The translations under genes were made by a program, and so were the position numbers. The notes under the pieces are model-generated. The model was not told where the DNA came from. It made no database searches and saw nothing but the letters and a program-made list of their open reading frames with translations. Below, in pieces: positions 43,680 through 52,754 of a stretch of DNA of 52,895 nt. This stretch comes from Myxococcaceae bacterium. GTDB taxonomy: Bacteria > Myxococcota_A > Polyangia > Polyangiales > Ga0077539. The stretch's first letter is position 1, and every line of letters begins with the position of its first letter. The DNA lies in NCBI GenBank assembly GCA_004297725.1, contig SCUS01000077.1, forward strand, positions 1-52,895, given 5' to 3'.

Positions 43680-45506
43680 TCACTCCACGGTGACGGTCTT
43701 GGCGAGGTTGCGGGGCTGGTCGACGTCCGTGCCGCGCAGGTCGGCCACGTAGTACGAGAGGAGCTGCAGCGGCAGGATGGTAAGCAGCGGCGTGAGCGCC
43801 TCGATCGTCGCGGGCACCTTGATGGTGTGCGTCGCAAGGTCCTTGCCCACGCGCTCGTCGTCGACGATGGCGATGACGTTGCCGTCGCGCGCCCGCACCT
43901 CCTGCACGTTGGAGAGCATCTTCTCCAGCGTGCTGTCGCTCGGCAGCAGGCACACCACGGGCATCTCCCGGTCGACCAGCGCCAGCGGGCCGTGCTTCAT
44001 CTCGCCGCCCGCGTAGCCCTCGGCGTGCACGTACGAGATCTCCTTCAGCTTGAGCGCGCCCTCGAGGGCGATGGCGCTCGAGAGCCCACGCCCCAGGAAG
44101 AGCGCGTCGCGCGTGTGGAGGATCGACCGGGCCACCGACTCCACGTGCTTCGCCCCGTCGAGCGCGGTGCGCATCTTGTGGGGGATCTGCACGAACTCCG
44201 TGAGCAGCGCGTGGGCCTTCTCGGCGGAGAGCGCCCCGCGGCTGCGCCCCAGGTGGACGGCCAGCATCGTGAGCGCCGCGAGCTGCGCGGTGAAGCACTT
44301 GGTGCTGGCCACGCCGATCTCCGGGCCGGCGTGGGTGTAGAGCGTCCCGTGGGCCATGCGGGCGATGGCGCTGCCCTGCACGTTGACCACCGCGAGGATG
44401 CGGGCGCCGCGCTCCTTGGCCTCCTTGGCGGCGGCCAGCGTGTCGGCGGTCTCGCCGGACTGGGACACCGCCACCACCAGGTCGCCTTCGCCCACCACCG
44501 GGTCGCGGTAGCGGAACTCGCTCGCCAGCTCGGCCACCGCGGGCACCCTCGCCAGCCCCTCGAGCAGGTACCGGCCGTGCAGCGCGGCGTGGTAGCTGGT
44601 GCCGCACGCGAGGAAGACCACCCGCTTCACGGCCCTGGCGTCCTCGACGCCGATGCCCATCTCCCCGGGCTCGAGCAGCGCGTCCTCCATGGAGACCCGG
44701 CCGCGCAGCGTGTCCTCGAGCGCCCTCGGCTGCTCGTGGATCTCCTTCAGCATGAAGTGCTTGTACCCGCCGCGCTCGGCCTGCATCAGCGACCAGGTGA
44801 TGCGCGTGGCGGCCCGCTCGACGCGCTGGCCCCCGACGGTCTCGATGCGCGCGCCCTGGCGGGTGATCTCCGCCATCTCGCCGTCTTCCAGGAAGATCAC
44901 GTCGCGGGTGTGCGCGAGCAGCGCGGGCACGTCGCTGGCGGCGAGCATCACCCCGTCGCCCACGCCCAGCACCAGCGGCGAGGCGTTCTTCGCCAGCACG
45001 ATGCGCGACGCGTCGGAGCGGGAGAGCACCGCGATGGCGTAGGCGCCGCGGATGACCTTGAGGGTCTCGCGCACCGCCTCGAAGAGGTCGAGGCCGCGCT
45101 GCGTGGCGAGGTCGACCAGGTGCGCGACGATCTCCGTGTCGGTGTCCGAGTGGAACTCCCGGCCCTGCGCCCGGAGCGCGCTCTTGAGCTCGACGTGGTT
45201 CTCGATGATGCCGTTGTGCACCACGGCGATGTCGCCGGAGACGTGCGGGTGGGCGTTGCGCTCGGCGGGCTTGCCGTGCGTCGCCCAGCGGGTGTGCCCG
45301 ATGCCCGTGGTGCCGTGCACCGGGTCGCGGGCGAGCACGTCACCGAGGGCGGTGAGCTTGCCCGCGGCGCGCCGCACGTTGAGGTCGCGGCCGTCGTGCA
45401 CCGCGACGCCCGCGCTGTCGTAGCCGCGGTACTCCAGCCGACGGAGCCCCTCCAGCAGGATGGGAGCACACTCTTCGTTGCCGACGTAGCCGATGATGCC
45501 GCACAT
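43680..45506 (-). CDS. glmS: glutamine--fructose-6-phosphate aminotransferase (isomerizing)
   Basis: A 608-residue enzyme making glucosamine-6-phosphate from fructose-6-phosphate and glutamine, the first step to UDP-GlcNAc for peptidoglycan and lipopolysaccharide. The glutaminase domain begins MCGIIGYVG with catalytic Cys2 (after Met removal, Cys1) and has 'GHTRWATHGKP' and 'VVHNGIIENH'. Two SIS domains follow: 'FLACGTSYHAALHGRYLLE', 'VAVSQSGETADTLAA', 'FLGRGLSSAIALEGALKLKE'. It ends 'NLAKTVTVE', the conserved C-terminus. GGAGGCGATCC precedes the ATG at 45506. No glmS ribozyme is expected in this lineage and I see none. Confidence 0.98.
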   Translation of the reverse strand: MCGIIGYVGNEECAPILLEGLRRLEYRGYDSAGVAVHDGRDLNVRRAAGKLTALGDVLARDPVHGTTGIGHTRWATHGKPAERNAHPHVSGDIAVVHNGIIENHVELKSALRAQGREFHSDTDTEIVAHLVDLATQRGLDLFEAVRETLKVIRGAYAIAVLSRSDASRIVLAKNASPLVLGVGDGVMLAASDVPALLAHTRDVIFLEDGEMAEITRQGARIETVGGQRVERAATRITWSLMQAERGGYKHFMLKEIHEQPRALEDTLRGRVSMEDALLEPGEMGIGVEDARAVKRVVFLACGTSYHAALHGRYLLEGLARVPAVAELASEFRYRDPVVGEGDLVVAVSQSGETADTLAAAKEAKERGARILAVVNVQGSAIARMAHGTLYTHAGPEIGVASTKCFTAQLAALTMLAVHLGRSRGALSAEKAHALLTEFVQIPHKMRTALDGAKHVESVARSILHTRDALFLGRGLSSAIALEGALKLKEISYVHAEGYAGGEMKHGPLALVDREMPVVCLLPSDSTLEKMLSNVQEVRARDGNVIAIVDDERVGKDLATHTIKVPATIEALTPLLTILPLQLLSYYVADLRGTDVDQPRNLAKTVTVE

Positions 45507-45530
45507 GCGTGGATCGCCTCCGGGTCTCTG

Positions 45531-45559
45531 GTTGGACGCCGCGGCGGAGGATGTCCAAC
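45531..45559. promoter_or_regulatory. inverted repeat in the glmS 5' region
   Basis: GTTGGAC (45531-45537) and GTCCAAC (45553-45559) are a perfect 7-bp inverted repeat around a GC-rich 15-base centre, 24 bases upstream of the glmS start. It could be an operator or a leader hairpin near the ribosome-binding site. The rest of 45507-45685 is GC-rich with short direct repeats of 'GGGCGCGGTCGGTCG' (about 45620-45650) and no gene. Confidence 0.4.
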
Positions 45560-45685
45560 GCCGCGGGCGGGCACAACCTTGCACGGTGGGGTCTCGATGG
45601 CGAGTGGTCGAAACGCGGGGCGCGGTCGGTCGAGGGGCGCGGTCGGTCGGGACGGGGGGGGGACTGACGGCAGGGGAGCGGAGGC

Positions 45686-47221
45686 TCAGTCGGGCTCGCG
45701 CTCTCCGACGGCGCGGCGCAGTCGGGCGAGGGCCTCGCGCAGGTCGACGTTGGCGTTGACCAGGGCCAAGCGGGCGCGCAGCAGGTCGAGCTCGGCGTCG
45801 GTGAGGTCGCTCGACACCGCGCTCCCGGCCTGGAAGCGCTCGCGGCGGACGCGGTAGCTCTCCTCGGCGGAGACGAGCTGCCGCCGGGCCGACTCGATGG
45901 CGGCGTTGGCGGTCTGCGCGGCGATCCACACGCTGCGCACCTCGATCTCGGTGCCCTCGCGGAGCTGCGCGAGCTGCGCCACCAGGGCCGCGCGCTGGGC
46001 GCTCAGCCGGTTGGCGGCGGCGTTGGCGGAGAAGGCCCCGGTGGGCGACCACTGCGCCTGGATCGTCGCGCTCCAGGTGGCGTTGAACTCCTGGGTCTGC
46101 GGGACGAAGCGCTGGTTGGGGTTGGCGTAGTCGACGCTGAACTGCCCGGAGACGCTCGGGTACACCCCGGCGCGCGCCGCCGACACGTTGGCCGCGAGCG
46201 CCCGGGACTGCCGGTCGAGGCTCAGCAGCTCCGGCCGCGCGGCCACCGCCCGCTCGATGAGCTCGCGGGCGCTGCCCGGCATGCGGAGCTCGCCGTCGAG
46301 GGACTCGCCCAGCGTGAGGGGCTCGGCCTCGCCCACGTGCATCCGCTGCCGGAGCTGCGCCTCCGCGAGGCTCTGGCCCTCCCGCGCGGACAGCACGATG
46401 CGCTCGCTCTCGGCGACCTGCGCGTCGACGCGCAGCAGCTCGACGCGCGCCACGGTGCCGGCCTCGACGAAGCGACGGAGGTCCTGCTGGTGCTGCTGCG
46501 CGGTCTCGAGCGCCTGCTGCGCCACCGCGAGCTGCCCCTGGGCGCGCATGTACTCGTAGAACGCGACGCGCGCCTCGGTGGCCGCCGCCGAGCGAGACGA
46601 GAGCTCGTCGAGGCGCCGCGCCTCCACCGTGAGCCCCGCGGCCTCGTACACCCTGGCCAGGCGAAACGGGATGTCCGACAGCGGCACCGACACCGTCGCG
46701 TTGAGCAGGATGTTGTCGAGGATGACCGGGAACGAGAAGCCCGCGCTCGGCGTCGTCGGCGCGGCCGAGGGGATGGGGCCGGAGCCCGCGGGGCACGTCA
46801 CCGCGCCGCCCGCGGTGCGGCTGCCCAGCGTGATGCCGCCGTTGGTGTCGACGCAGAAGGGCGGCGAGCTGCTGGCCGCGGAGCCGAAGCTCAGCACCGG
46901 GGGGGTGATGGGGGAGAGCCGGGTGTACCGCGCCGTCAGCGAGATCTGCGGGATCATCGCCACCACCGCCTCGGTGCGCCCGGCCTCCGCCGCCTCGGTG
47001 CTGGCCTGCGCCGCCCGCACCGACAGGCTGGTGCGCACCGCGCGCGCCGCCACCCGATCGGCGGTCAGGCCCCCGGGCTGCGCCGTGAGCGCCGCCGGCA
47101 GCCCGACCGGGGCCCGCGCCTCCGCGCCCTGCGTCTCCGCCGCGGGAGGCGTCTGTCCCCACGCGCCGCTCGCTGCGAGAACCGTCGCCGCCGCCGCGCA
47201 CCACCGACCCGTTGATCTCAT
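45686..47221 (-). CDS. TolC-family outer membrane efflux protein
   Basis: A 511-residue outer membrane channel subunit with a signal peptide (MRSTGRWCAAAATVLAASGA, then WGQ). Long coiled helices with the duplicated TolC/OEP architecture are evident: 'ARVAFYEYMRAQGQLAVAQQ', 'RRFVEAGTVARVELLRVDAQ' in the first half and 'ESYRVRRERFQAGSAVSSDL' then 'TDAELDLLRARLALVNANVD' in the second. An insert with two cysteines and Ser/Pro-rich sequence lies near residues 115-150. Its ATG overlaps the MarR stop (ATGA). It should be the exit duct for the RND pump encoded divergently. Confidence 0.93.
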   Translation of the reverse strand: MRSTGRWCAAAATVLAASGAWGQTPPAAETQGAEARAPVGLPAALTAQPGGLTADRVAARAVRTSLSVRAAQASTEAAEAGRTEAVVAMIPQISLTARYTRLSPITPPVLSFGSAASSSPPFCVDTNGGITLGSRTAGGAVTCPAGSGPIPSAAPTTPSAGFSFPVILDNILLNATVSVPLSDIPFRLARVYEAAGLTVEARRLDELSSRSAAATEARVAFYEYMRAQGQLAVAQQALETAQQHQQDLRRFVEAGTVARVELLRVDAQVAESERIVLSAREGQSLAEAQLRQRMHVGEAEPLTLGESLDGELRMPGSARELIERAVAARPELLSLDRQSRALAANVSAARAGVYPSVSGQFSVDYANPNQRFVPQTQEFNATWSATIQAQWSPTGAFSANAAANRLSAQRAALVAQLAQLREGTEIEVRSVWIAAQTANAAIESARRQLVSAEESYRVRRERFQAGSAVSSDLTDAELDLLRARLALVNANVDLREALARLRRAVGEREPD

Positions 47222-47742
47222 TCTTCCTTCTCCGCGTTCTGCACTGCCGCCGCCGCGCGCCCGAAGAGCTCCGCGACGGTCTCCATGGCCTGGACGATCC
47301 GGTCCTGGTCTTCCGACGAGAGCTTCTCGAGCACGTTTCTGTGCCGCTCTCGCATCACCTTGCGCTGCTGCTCCACCATCGCCCGACCCCGCGCCGTGAT
47401 GGCCACCATCACCGTCCGCCGGTCTGCCGGGAGCGGCTTCTTCTGCACGAAGCCCAGCCGGGCGAGGCGCCCGACGATCTCGCTGAGCGTGCTCTGCGCC
47501 CCCGGAAACGACTGCCGCAGCTCCGTCAGGCTGGTGGGCCCGCGCTCCTCCAGCGCCCGCAGCAGGATGCCCTGGTGCGGCGTGAGGTCGGTCTCGTCGC
47601 AGCTCGAGCGCATGAGCCGGGGCATCACCAGCGCCATCTGGTCCATCAAAGCGCTGAGGTGATTCAACCTTCGCTCGATCATGGGGTCGGTCATGGCCTC
47701 CGTGGGGCGTCGACGTGGGGTGCCCGGGGGGCGATCAGCCAT
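47218..47742 (-). CDS. MarR family transcriptional regulator
   Basis: A 174-residue winged-helix regulator. 'DLTPHQGILLRALEERGPTS' and 'LTELRQSFPGAQSTLSEIVG' carry the HTH, and 'LARLGFVQKKPLPADRRTVM' the DRR wing. A long C-terminal helix mediates dimerisation. Start 47742 gives a 16-residue extension before MTDPMIERRL; start 47694 is also possible, though its GGAGG is only two bases away. It probably represses its own operon and the divergent pump genes until a drug-like ligand binds, as known for MarR regulators of efflux loci. Confidence 0.92.
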   Translation of the reverse strand: MADRPPGTPRRRPTEAMTDPMIERRLNHLSALMDQMALVMPRLMRSSCDETDLTPHQGILLRALEERGPTSLTELRQSFPGAQSTLSEIVGRLARLGFVQKKPLPADRRTVMVAITARGRAMVEQQRKVMRERHRNVLEKLSSEDQDRIVQAMETVAELFGRAAAAVQNAEKEE

Positions 47743-47754
47743 TCCATCGGGTTA

Positions 47755-47764
47755 CGATGCATCG
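47755..47764. promoter_or_regulatory. palindrome in the efflux intergenic region, possible MarR site
   Basis: CGATGCATCG is a perfect 10-bp palindrome 13 bases upstream of the longer MarR start, with partly symmetric flanks (GGTTA / AACC). Position and symmetry fit an autoregulatory MarR operator, but its sequence is not a recognised consensus. Confidence 0.4.
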
Positions 47765-47875
47765 AACCATCTGGGGGATGCAACCCCCCTGGTCAAGAAC
47801 GCTCATACATCTTACCCGCTAGTATCATCGCGGCATAACGCGGTGCGGCGTCGAGTCCTCATGAAAATACTTCGT

Positions 47876-47895
47876 GACCCGATTGATCTTGGGTC
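47876..47895. promoter_or_regulatory. GACCC-N10-GGGTC inverted repeat before the adaptor gene
   Basis: GACCC (47876-47880) and GGGTC (47891-47895) flank an AT-richer centre GATTGATCTT, about 75 bases before the adaptor ATG (47970). This intergenic stretch (47743-47969) is the most AT-rich in the window and should contain both divergent promoters. A second operator is possible. Confidence 0.35.
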
Positions 47896-47969
47896 GACTT
47901 CGGTGCATCTCATGCCCGGCGGTCGACCGTCGCGCGCCGCCCACCCTCTCGAACCCGTGGATAGGGAAC

Positions 47970-49187
47970 ATGCATAGAGACTCCAAGTTCACCTCGACCC
48001 TCGTGACGATCCTCGCGCTCGGGGCGCTGCCGATGGTCGGCTGCAAGAAGCCCGCGCCCGAGGGGGCCTCGCCGGTGGCGCTCACCGCCGAGAGCGCCGC
48101 GCCGGTGCGGGTGACCGTCGCCCCGGCGCAGGCCCGGCAGGTGCCCGACGTGCTCTCCGCCACCGGCACCCTGGTGCCCGATCAGCAGTCCCAGGTGACC
48201 GCGCTGGTGCCCGGCCGCGTGACGGCGGTGCTGGTCGAGCGCGGCTCCCAGGTGCGCGAGGGCGACCCCATGCTCCGGCTGCGCGACACCGACTACCGCG
48301 CCAACGCGGCGACGGCCTCCGCGGCGGCGGGTCAGGCCCGGGCGCGCCTCGGCCTCGACGCGAGCGGCGGGCGCTTCGACCCCGAGGCCGCCGCGGAGGT
48401 GCGCGCCGCGGCCGCGCAGCGCGACATCGCCGACGACGGGCTGCGCCGCGCCGAGCAGCTCCACACCGGCGGCAGCATGTCCGACGCGGAGTACCAGCGC
48501 GTGCTGCTCCAGGCGACCGCCGCGAGGGAGCAGTACCGCGCGGCGCTCAACGGCACCCGCGCGGGCTACTTCGCCTACCAGCAGGCGCGCGAGGCGCTCG
48601 CGACGGCGCAGCGCTCGGTGGCCGACTCGGTGGTGCGCGCGCCCTTCACCGGCGAGGTGGCCGAGCGCACCGCCAACGTGGGCGAGTACGTCACGGCGCA
48701 GCGCGCGGTGGTCACGCTGGTGAAGATCGACACGCTGCGCATGGAGATCCAGATCCCGCAGGAGCGCTTCGCCCAGGTGCGCCCCGACCAGGCCGTGGAG
48801 GTGCGCGTCGACGCGTGGCCCGAGCGGGTCTTCCGGGGCACGCTCCGCTACATCTCCGCGGCGGTGCGCGCCGACACCCGCGCGCTGGTGGCCGAGGCGG
48901 TGATCCCCAACGCCGAGCGCGTGCTGCGCCCGGGGCTCTTCGCGACGGCGCGCATCGCCCTCGGCACGCAGCGCGCGGCGGTGGCCATCCCCGCCCGGGC
49001 GGTGCTCTCCGAGGCGGGCACCAACCGGGTCTTCGTGGTGCAGAACGGCCGCGTGCAGACCCGGGTGGTGACGCTGCTCGACCGCGACGGCGACCAGGTG
49101 CTCATCGAGCGCGGCATCGCCCCGGGCGAGCAGGTGGCGACGGACAACCTCAACCGCCTCGGCGACGGCGTCGCGGTGACCCAGTAA
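47970..49187 (+). CDS. RND efflux periplasmic adaptor (membrane fusion protein), lipoprotein
   Basis: A 405-residue HlyD/AcrA-type adaptor. ATG 47970 yields a lipoprotein signal (MHRDSKFTSTLVTILALGAL, then PMVGC with Cys 25). Biotinyl-lipoyl halves are 'VTALVPGRVTAVLVERGSQV' and 'SVVRAPFTGEVAERTANVGE'; between them is a helical hairpin with 'DIADDGLRRAEQLHTGGSMS'. Beta-barrel ('QIPQERFAQVRPDQAVEVRV') and membrane-proximal domains complete it. It links the inner-membrane pump 24 bp downstream to the TolC-like channel encoded divergently. Confidence 0.95.
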   Translation: MHRDSKFTSTLVTILALGALPMVGCKKPAPEGASPVALTAESAAPVRVTVAPAQARQVPDVLSATGTLVPDQQSQVTALVPGRVTAVLVERGSQVREGDPMLRLRDTDYRANAATASAAAGQARARLGLDASGGRFDPEAAAEVRAAAAQRDIADDGLRRAEQLHTGGSMSDAEYQRVLLQATAAREQYRAALNGTRAGYFAYQQAREALATAQRSVADSVVRAPFTGEVAERTANVGEYVTAQRAVVTLVKIDTLRMEIQIPQERFAQVRPDQAVEVRVDAWPERVFRGTLRYISAAVRADTRALVAEAVIPNAERVLRPGLFATARIALGTQRAAVAIPARAVLSEAGTNRVFVVQNGRVQTRVVTLLDRDGDQVLIERGIAPGEQVATDNLNRLGDGVAVTQ

Positions 49188-49211
49188 TCAGCGCAGGCAC
49201 GGAGTACTTCG

Positions 49212-52200
49212 ATGCAATGGTTGGCGGCCTTGTGTGTCCGGCGCCCGGTGTTCACCTGGGTGCTCATCCTCGCGTTGGTGGTGGTCGGCGTGGCGAGCCT
49301 GCGCGGCCTCGGCGTCGACCGCTTCCCCAACATCGACTTCCCGGTGGTGGTGGTGAGCACGGTGCTCCCCGGGGCGTCGCCGGAGCAGGTCGAGACGGAG
49401 GTCTCCGACAAGATCGAGGAGCAGCTCAACTCCATCTCCGGCCTCGACGAGCTGCGCTCCAACTCCTTCGAGGGCCTCTCGGTGGTGGTGGCGCGCTTCG
49501 ACCTCGACAAGGACACCGCCGTGGCCGCGCAGGAGGTGCGTGACCGCGTCAACCGCACGCTGTCCCGGCTGCCCGCGGGCATCGAGCAGCCGCGCGTCGA
49601 GCGCATGGACCCGGACGCCGCGCCGGTGATGCTGGTGGCGCTCTCGGCGCCGCGCACGTCCCGCGAGCTCACGGAGTACGCCGACCGGGTGCTGCGCCGG
49701 CGCATCGAGTCGCTCAACGGCGTCGGAAGCGTGAACGTGCTCGGCGGCCGCGCCCGGCAGATCAACGTGGTGCTCGAGCCGGGGCGGCTGCAGTCCTTCG
49801 GGCTCACCGCGACGGACGTGCAGCGCTCGCTGGCCTCGCAGAACGTCGAGATCCCCGGCGGCAACGTCGCCCAGGGCGCGACGACCTTCTCGCTGCGCGT
49901 GATGGGCCGCGTGGCCACCATCGCGGAGATGGGCGACCTCGTGGTGGCCACCCGCGGCGGCCTCGGGGTGCGCATCCGCGACGTGGGCCGCGTCGAGGAC
50001 GGCGAGGAGGAGGCGAGCTCCGCGGCGATGCTCAACGGCCGCGACGTGGTGATGCTCTCCGTGGCCAAGCAGTCGGGCACCAACACCCTCGCGGTGATCG
50101 ACAGGCTGATGGAGCGCATCGCCGAGGTGCGCCCCGACCTGCCGCCGGGCTTCCGGCTGGAGGTGGTGCGCGACGAGAGCGAGTTCGTCCGCAACGCCAT
50201 CGGCGCGGTGGAGGAGCACCTGGTCATCGGCGGCATCCTGGCGGCCCTCGTCGTGCTGCTCTTCCTCTGGAACGGCCGGTCGACCCTCATCGCCGCGCTC
50301 GCGATCCCGACCTCGATCATCTCGACCTTCGGTCTCATCAAGGCGATGGGGCTCACGCTCAACGTGATCACCATGCTGGCGCTCACCCTCGCGGTGGGCA
50401 TCGTCATCGACGACGCCATCGTGGTGCTGGAGAACATCTTCCGCTTCATCGACGAGAAGGGCGTCTCCCCGAGGCGCGCGGCGGTGCTGGCCACCAAGGA
50501 GATCGGCCTCGCGGTGCTGGCCACCACGCTGTCGCTCATCGCGGTGTTCCTCCCGGTGGCCTTCATGGGCGGCATCGTGGGGCGCTTCATGGGCTCCTTC
50601 GGCTTCACCATGAGCTTCGCCATCGGCGTGTCGCTGCTGGTGTCCTTCACGCTCACCCCGATGCTCTCCGCGCGGTGGCTCAAGCCCAGCGCCAAGTACC
50701 TCCCGGAGCACATGCTCCAGGAGGTCGAAGGGGGGCCCGAGCCCGAGGACGACCCCGACGCCGAGTTCTCCGACCCCGCGGCGGAGCCCCGCGCCGAGGA
50801 GGTGGAGGGCTACCGCCAGTGGTCCGCGCGCACCCGCGTGCTGCCGCCCGCCTACCTCGCCAGCGGCCACGCGGCCACCGGGCTCTACGGCCTGGTCGAG
50901 GGCGTCTACCTCCGCGCGCTGGCCTTCGTCATGAGGCACCGCTGGGTCGTCGGCCTCGCGATGGTGGGAGTCTTCCTCTCGACCATTCCCCTGGTGAAGG
51001 TCGTGCAGAAGAACTTCCTCCCGCTCGATGACGAGTCGCGCTTCGACGTGAGCATCCGCGCCCCGGAGGGCATGTCGCTCGCGCAGACGCAGCTCGTCAC
51101 CGAGCGCATGGCCCGGGAGATCCGACAGATCCCGGGCGTGCAGCTCACCGTGGCCACGGTGGGATCGCCGCCCGGCGACCCGAGCGGCCGCGGCAGCAAC
51201 CAGGCCTCGCTCTTCGTCCGCCTCGTGCCGGCCAACCGCCGCGCCGACGACCAGCAGGCCATCATGGGCCGGGTGCGCACCCAGGTGGTGCCGCACTTCG
51301 TCGCCGAGCACCTCCGGGTCTCCGTGTCGGCGGTCAACGCCTTCGGCAGCGGCTCCGCCGCCGACTCCGCGGCGATCCAGTACGTGCTGAAGGGCCCGGA
51401 CCTCGAGCGCCTGGGCACCTACTCGCAGCAGCTCCTCGAGCGCGTGCGCAACCTCCCCGGCGTCGTCGACGCCGACACCACCCTGGTGACCGGCAAGCCC
51501 GAGCTCCGGGTGCGCATCAACCGCCCCCGCGCGGCGGACCTCGGCGTGAGCGCGCTCGACATCGCCAACACCCTGCGGATGCTCGTCGGCGGCGTGCAGG
51601 TGTCGAACTTCAACCAGGGCGGCGAGCAGTACGAGGTCTGGATCCGCGCCGCCGAGGACGCCCGCATCACCACGGCGGCCATCGAGCAGATGACCATCCC
51701 GACGGCGGTGCCCGGGCGCAGCGTGCGGCTCGCCGACGTGGTGGAGATCAGCCCCGCGGTGGGCCCCGCGTCGATCCAGCGCCTCGCGCGGCAGCGCATC
51801 GTGACCGTCTACGCCAACGTCGTCCCGGGCACCTCCGAGGCGGCGGTGATCGCGCAGTTCAACGCCGCGCGCGAGGCGCTGCACATGGACGCGGGCTTCA
51901 CCGCCGACCTCGCCGGCCGCTCGAAGGAGCTCGGCCGCGCGGGCCAGAGCTTCGCGCTCGCGTTCATCATGTCGCTGGTGTTCATGTACCTGGTGCTGGC
52001 GGCCCAGTTCGAGAGCTGGATCCACCCGATCACCATCCTCATCTCGCTGCCGATGTCGGTGCCCTTCGCGGTCTTCTCGCTGGTGGTCCTCGGCCAGTCG
52101 ATGAACATCTTCTCGACGCTGGGCATCCTCGTGCTCTTCGGCATCGTGAAGAAGAACTCCATCCTCCAGGTCGACCACATGCGCGACCTGCGCCGCCAGG

Positions 52201-52580
52201 GCCTCGGCCGCGCCGACGCCGTGATGATCGCCAACCGCGACCGGCTCCGGCCCATCCTCATGACCACCGTGGCCTTCGTGGCCGGCATGATCCCGCTGGC
52301 CATCTCCAGCGGCGCCGGCTCCGGGACCAACCGCGCGATGAGCTCCGTCATCATCGGCGGCCAGACCCTCTCGCTGGCGCTCACGCTCCTCGCGACCCCG
52401 GTCGTCTACTCCTTCTTCGACGACCTCTCGCACTCCAGGCGCGTCGCCGCTGTCACCCACGCGCTGGGCTGGCCCGTCCGCGCCCTCTCCGAGCTCTTCG
52501 GCAAGAAGGCCCCCGCCCACGCCGCACCCCCCTTCGGCGACGACTCCGAGCGCACCCGCGAGCACAACATCCCTCGCTGA
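49212..52580 (+). CDS. RND family multidrug efflux pump permease (AcrB/MexB-like)
   Basis: A 1122-residue proton-driven pump with 12 transmembrane helices. The start is typical ('LCVRRPVFTWVLILALVVVG', 'VDRFPNIDFPVVVVSTVLPG'). Transmembrane helix 4 contains 'LAVGIVIDDAIVVLENIFRF', with the DD proton-relay pair near residue 398. Second-half helices include 'FALAFIMSLVFMYLVLAAQF', 'FGIVKKNSILQVDHMRDLR' and 'RLRPILMTTVAFVAGMIPLA'. Two large periplasmic loops bear the porter domains. A charged cytoplasmic loop near residues 490-535 ('EGGPEPEDDPDAEF') is longer than in AcrB. With adaptor, TolC-like channel and MarR it makes a complete tripartite system; substrates are unknown. Confidence 0.97.
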   Translation: MQWLAALCVRRPVFTWVLILALVVVGVASLRGLGVDRFPNIDFPVVVVSTVLPGASPEQVETEVSDKIEEQLNSISGLDELRSNSFEGLSVVVARFDLDKDTAVAAQEVRDRVNRTLSRLPAGIEQPRVERMDPDAAPVMLVALSAPRTSRELTEYADRVLRRRIESLNGVGSVNVLGGRARQINVVLEPGRLQSFGLTATDVQRSLASQNVEIPGGNVAQGATTFSLRVMGRVATIAEMGDLVVATRGGLGVRIRDVGRVEDGEEEASSAAMLNGRDVVMLSVAKQSGTNTLAVIDRLMERIAEVRPDLPPGFRLEVVRDESEFVRNAIGAVEEHLVIGGILAALVVLLFLWNGRSTLIAALAIPTSIISTFGLIKAMGLTLNVITMLALTLAVGIVIDDAIVVLENIFRFIDEKGVSPRRAAVLATKEIGLAVLATTLSLIAVFLPVAFMGGIVGRFMGSFGFTMSFAIGVSLLVSFTLTPMLSARWLKPSAKYLPEHMLQEVEGGPEPEDDPDAEFSDPAAEPRAEEVEGYRQWSARTRVLPPAYLASGHAATGLYGLVEGVYLRALAFVMRHRWVVGLAMVGVFLSTIPLVKVVQKNFLPLDDESRFDVSIRAPEGMSLAQTQLVTERMAREIRQIPGVQLTVATVGSPPGDPSGRGSNQASLFVRLVPANRRADDQQAIMGRVRTQVVPHFVAEHLRVSVSAVNAFGSGSAADSAAIQYVLKGPDLERLGTYSQQLLERVRNLPGVVDADTTLVTGKPELRVRINRPRAADLGVSALDIANTLRMLVGGVQVSNFNQGGEQYEVWIRAAEDARITTAAIEQMTIPTAVPGRSVRLADVVEISPAVGPASIQRLARQRIVTVYANVVPGTSEAAVIAQFNAAREALHMDAGFTADLAGRSKELGRAGQSFALAFIMSLVFMYLVLAAQFESWIHPITILISLPMSVPFAVFSLVVLGQSMNIFSTLGILVLFGIVKKNSILQVDHMRDLRRQGLGRADAVMIANRDRLRPILMTTVAFVAGMIPLAISSGAGSGTNRAMSSVIIGGQTLSLALTLLATPVVYSFFDDLSHSRRVAAVTHALGWPVRALSELFGKKAPAHAAPPFGDDSERTREHNIPR

Positions 52581-52754
52581 GACGCTCCGGCGCCTCGCGC
52601 GCTCCTTGACGTATCCCTGTTGCAATGACAGCGTCGTCGCGTTAACGACCCCCCGCGAGCCTGGACGCTGTTTCGCTCCACCGACATCCCCTTCATTGGC
52701 ATAGACGCCGGGCGTCGACCCGGCGCTCGACACCCCCCATAGGCAGGTCAACGC

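Noticed and set aside
45507..45685. Possible glmS ribozyme or riboswitch upstream of glmS
   Set aside because: The ribozyme is known from Gram-positive lineages, and the leader here shows only a simple 7-bp inverted repeat with no ribozyme core.
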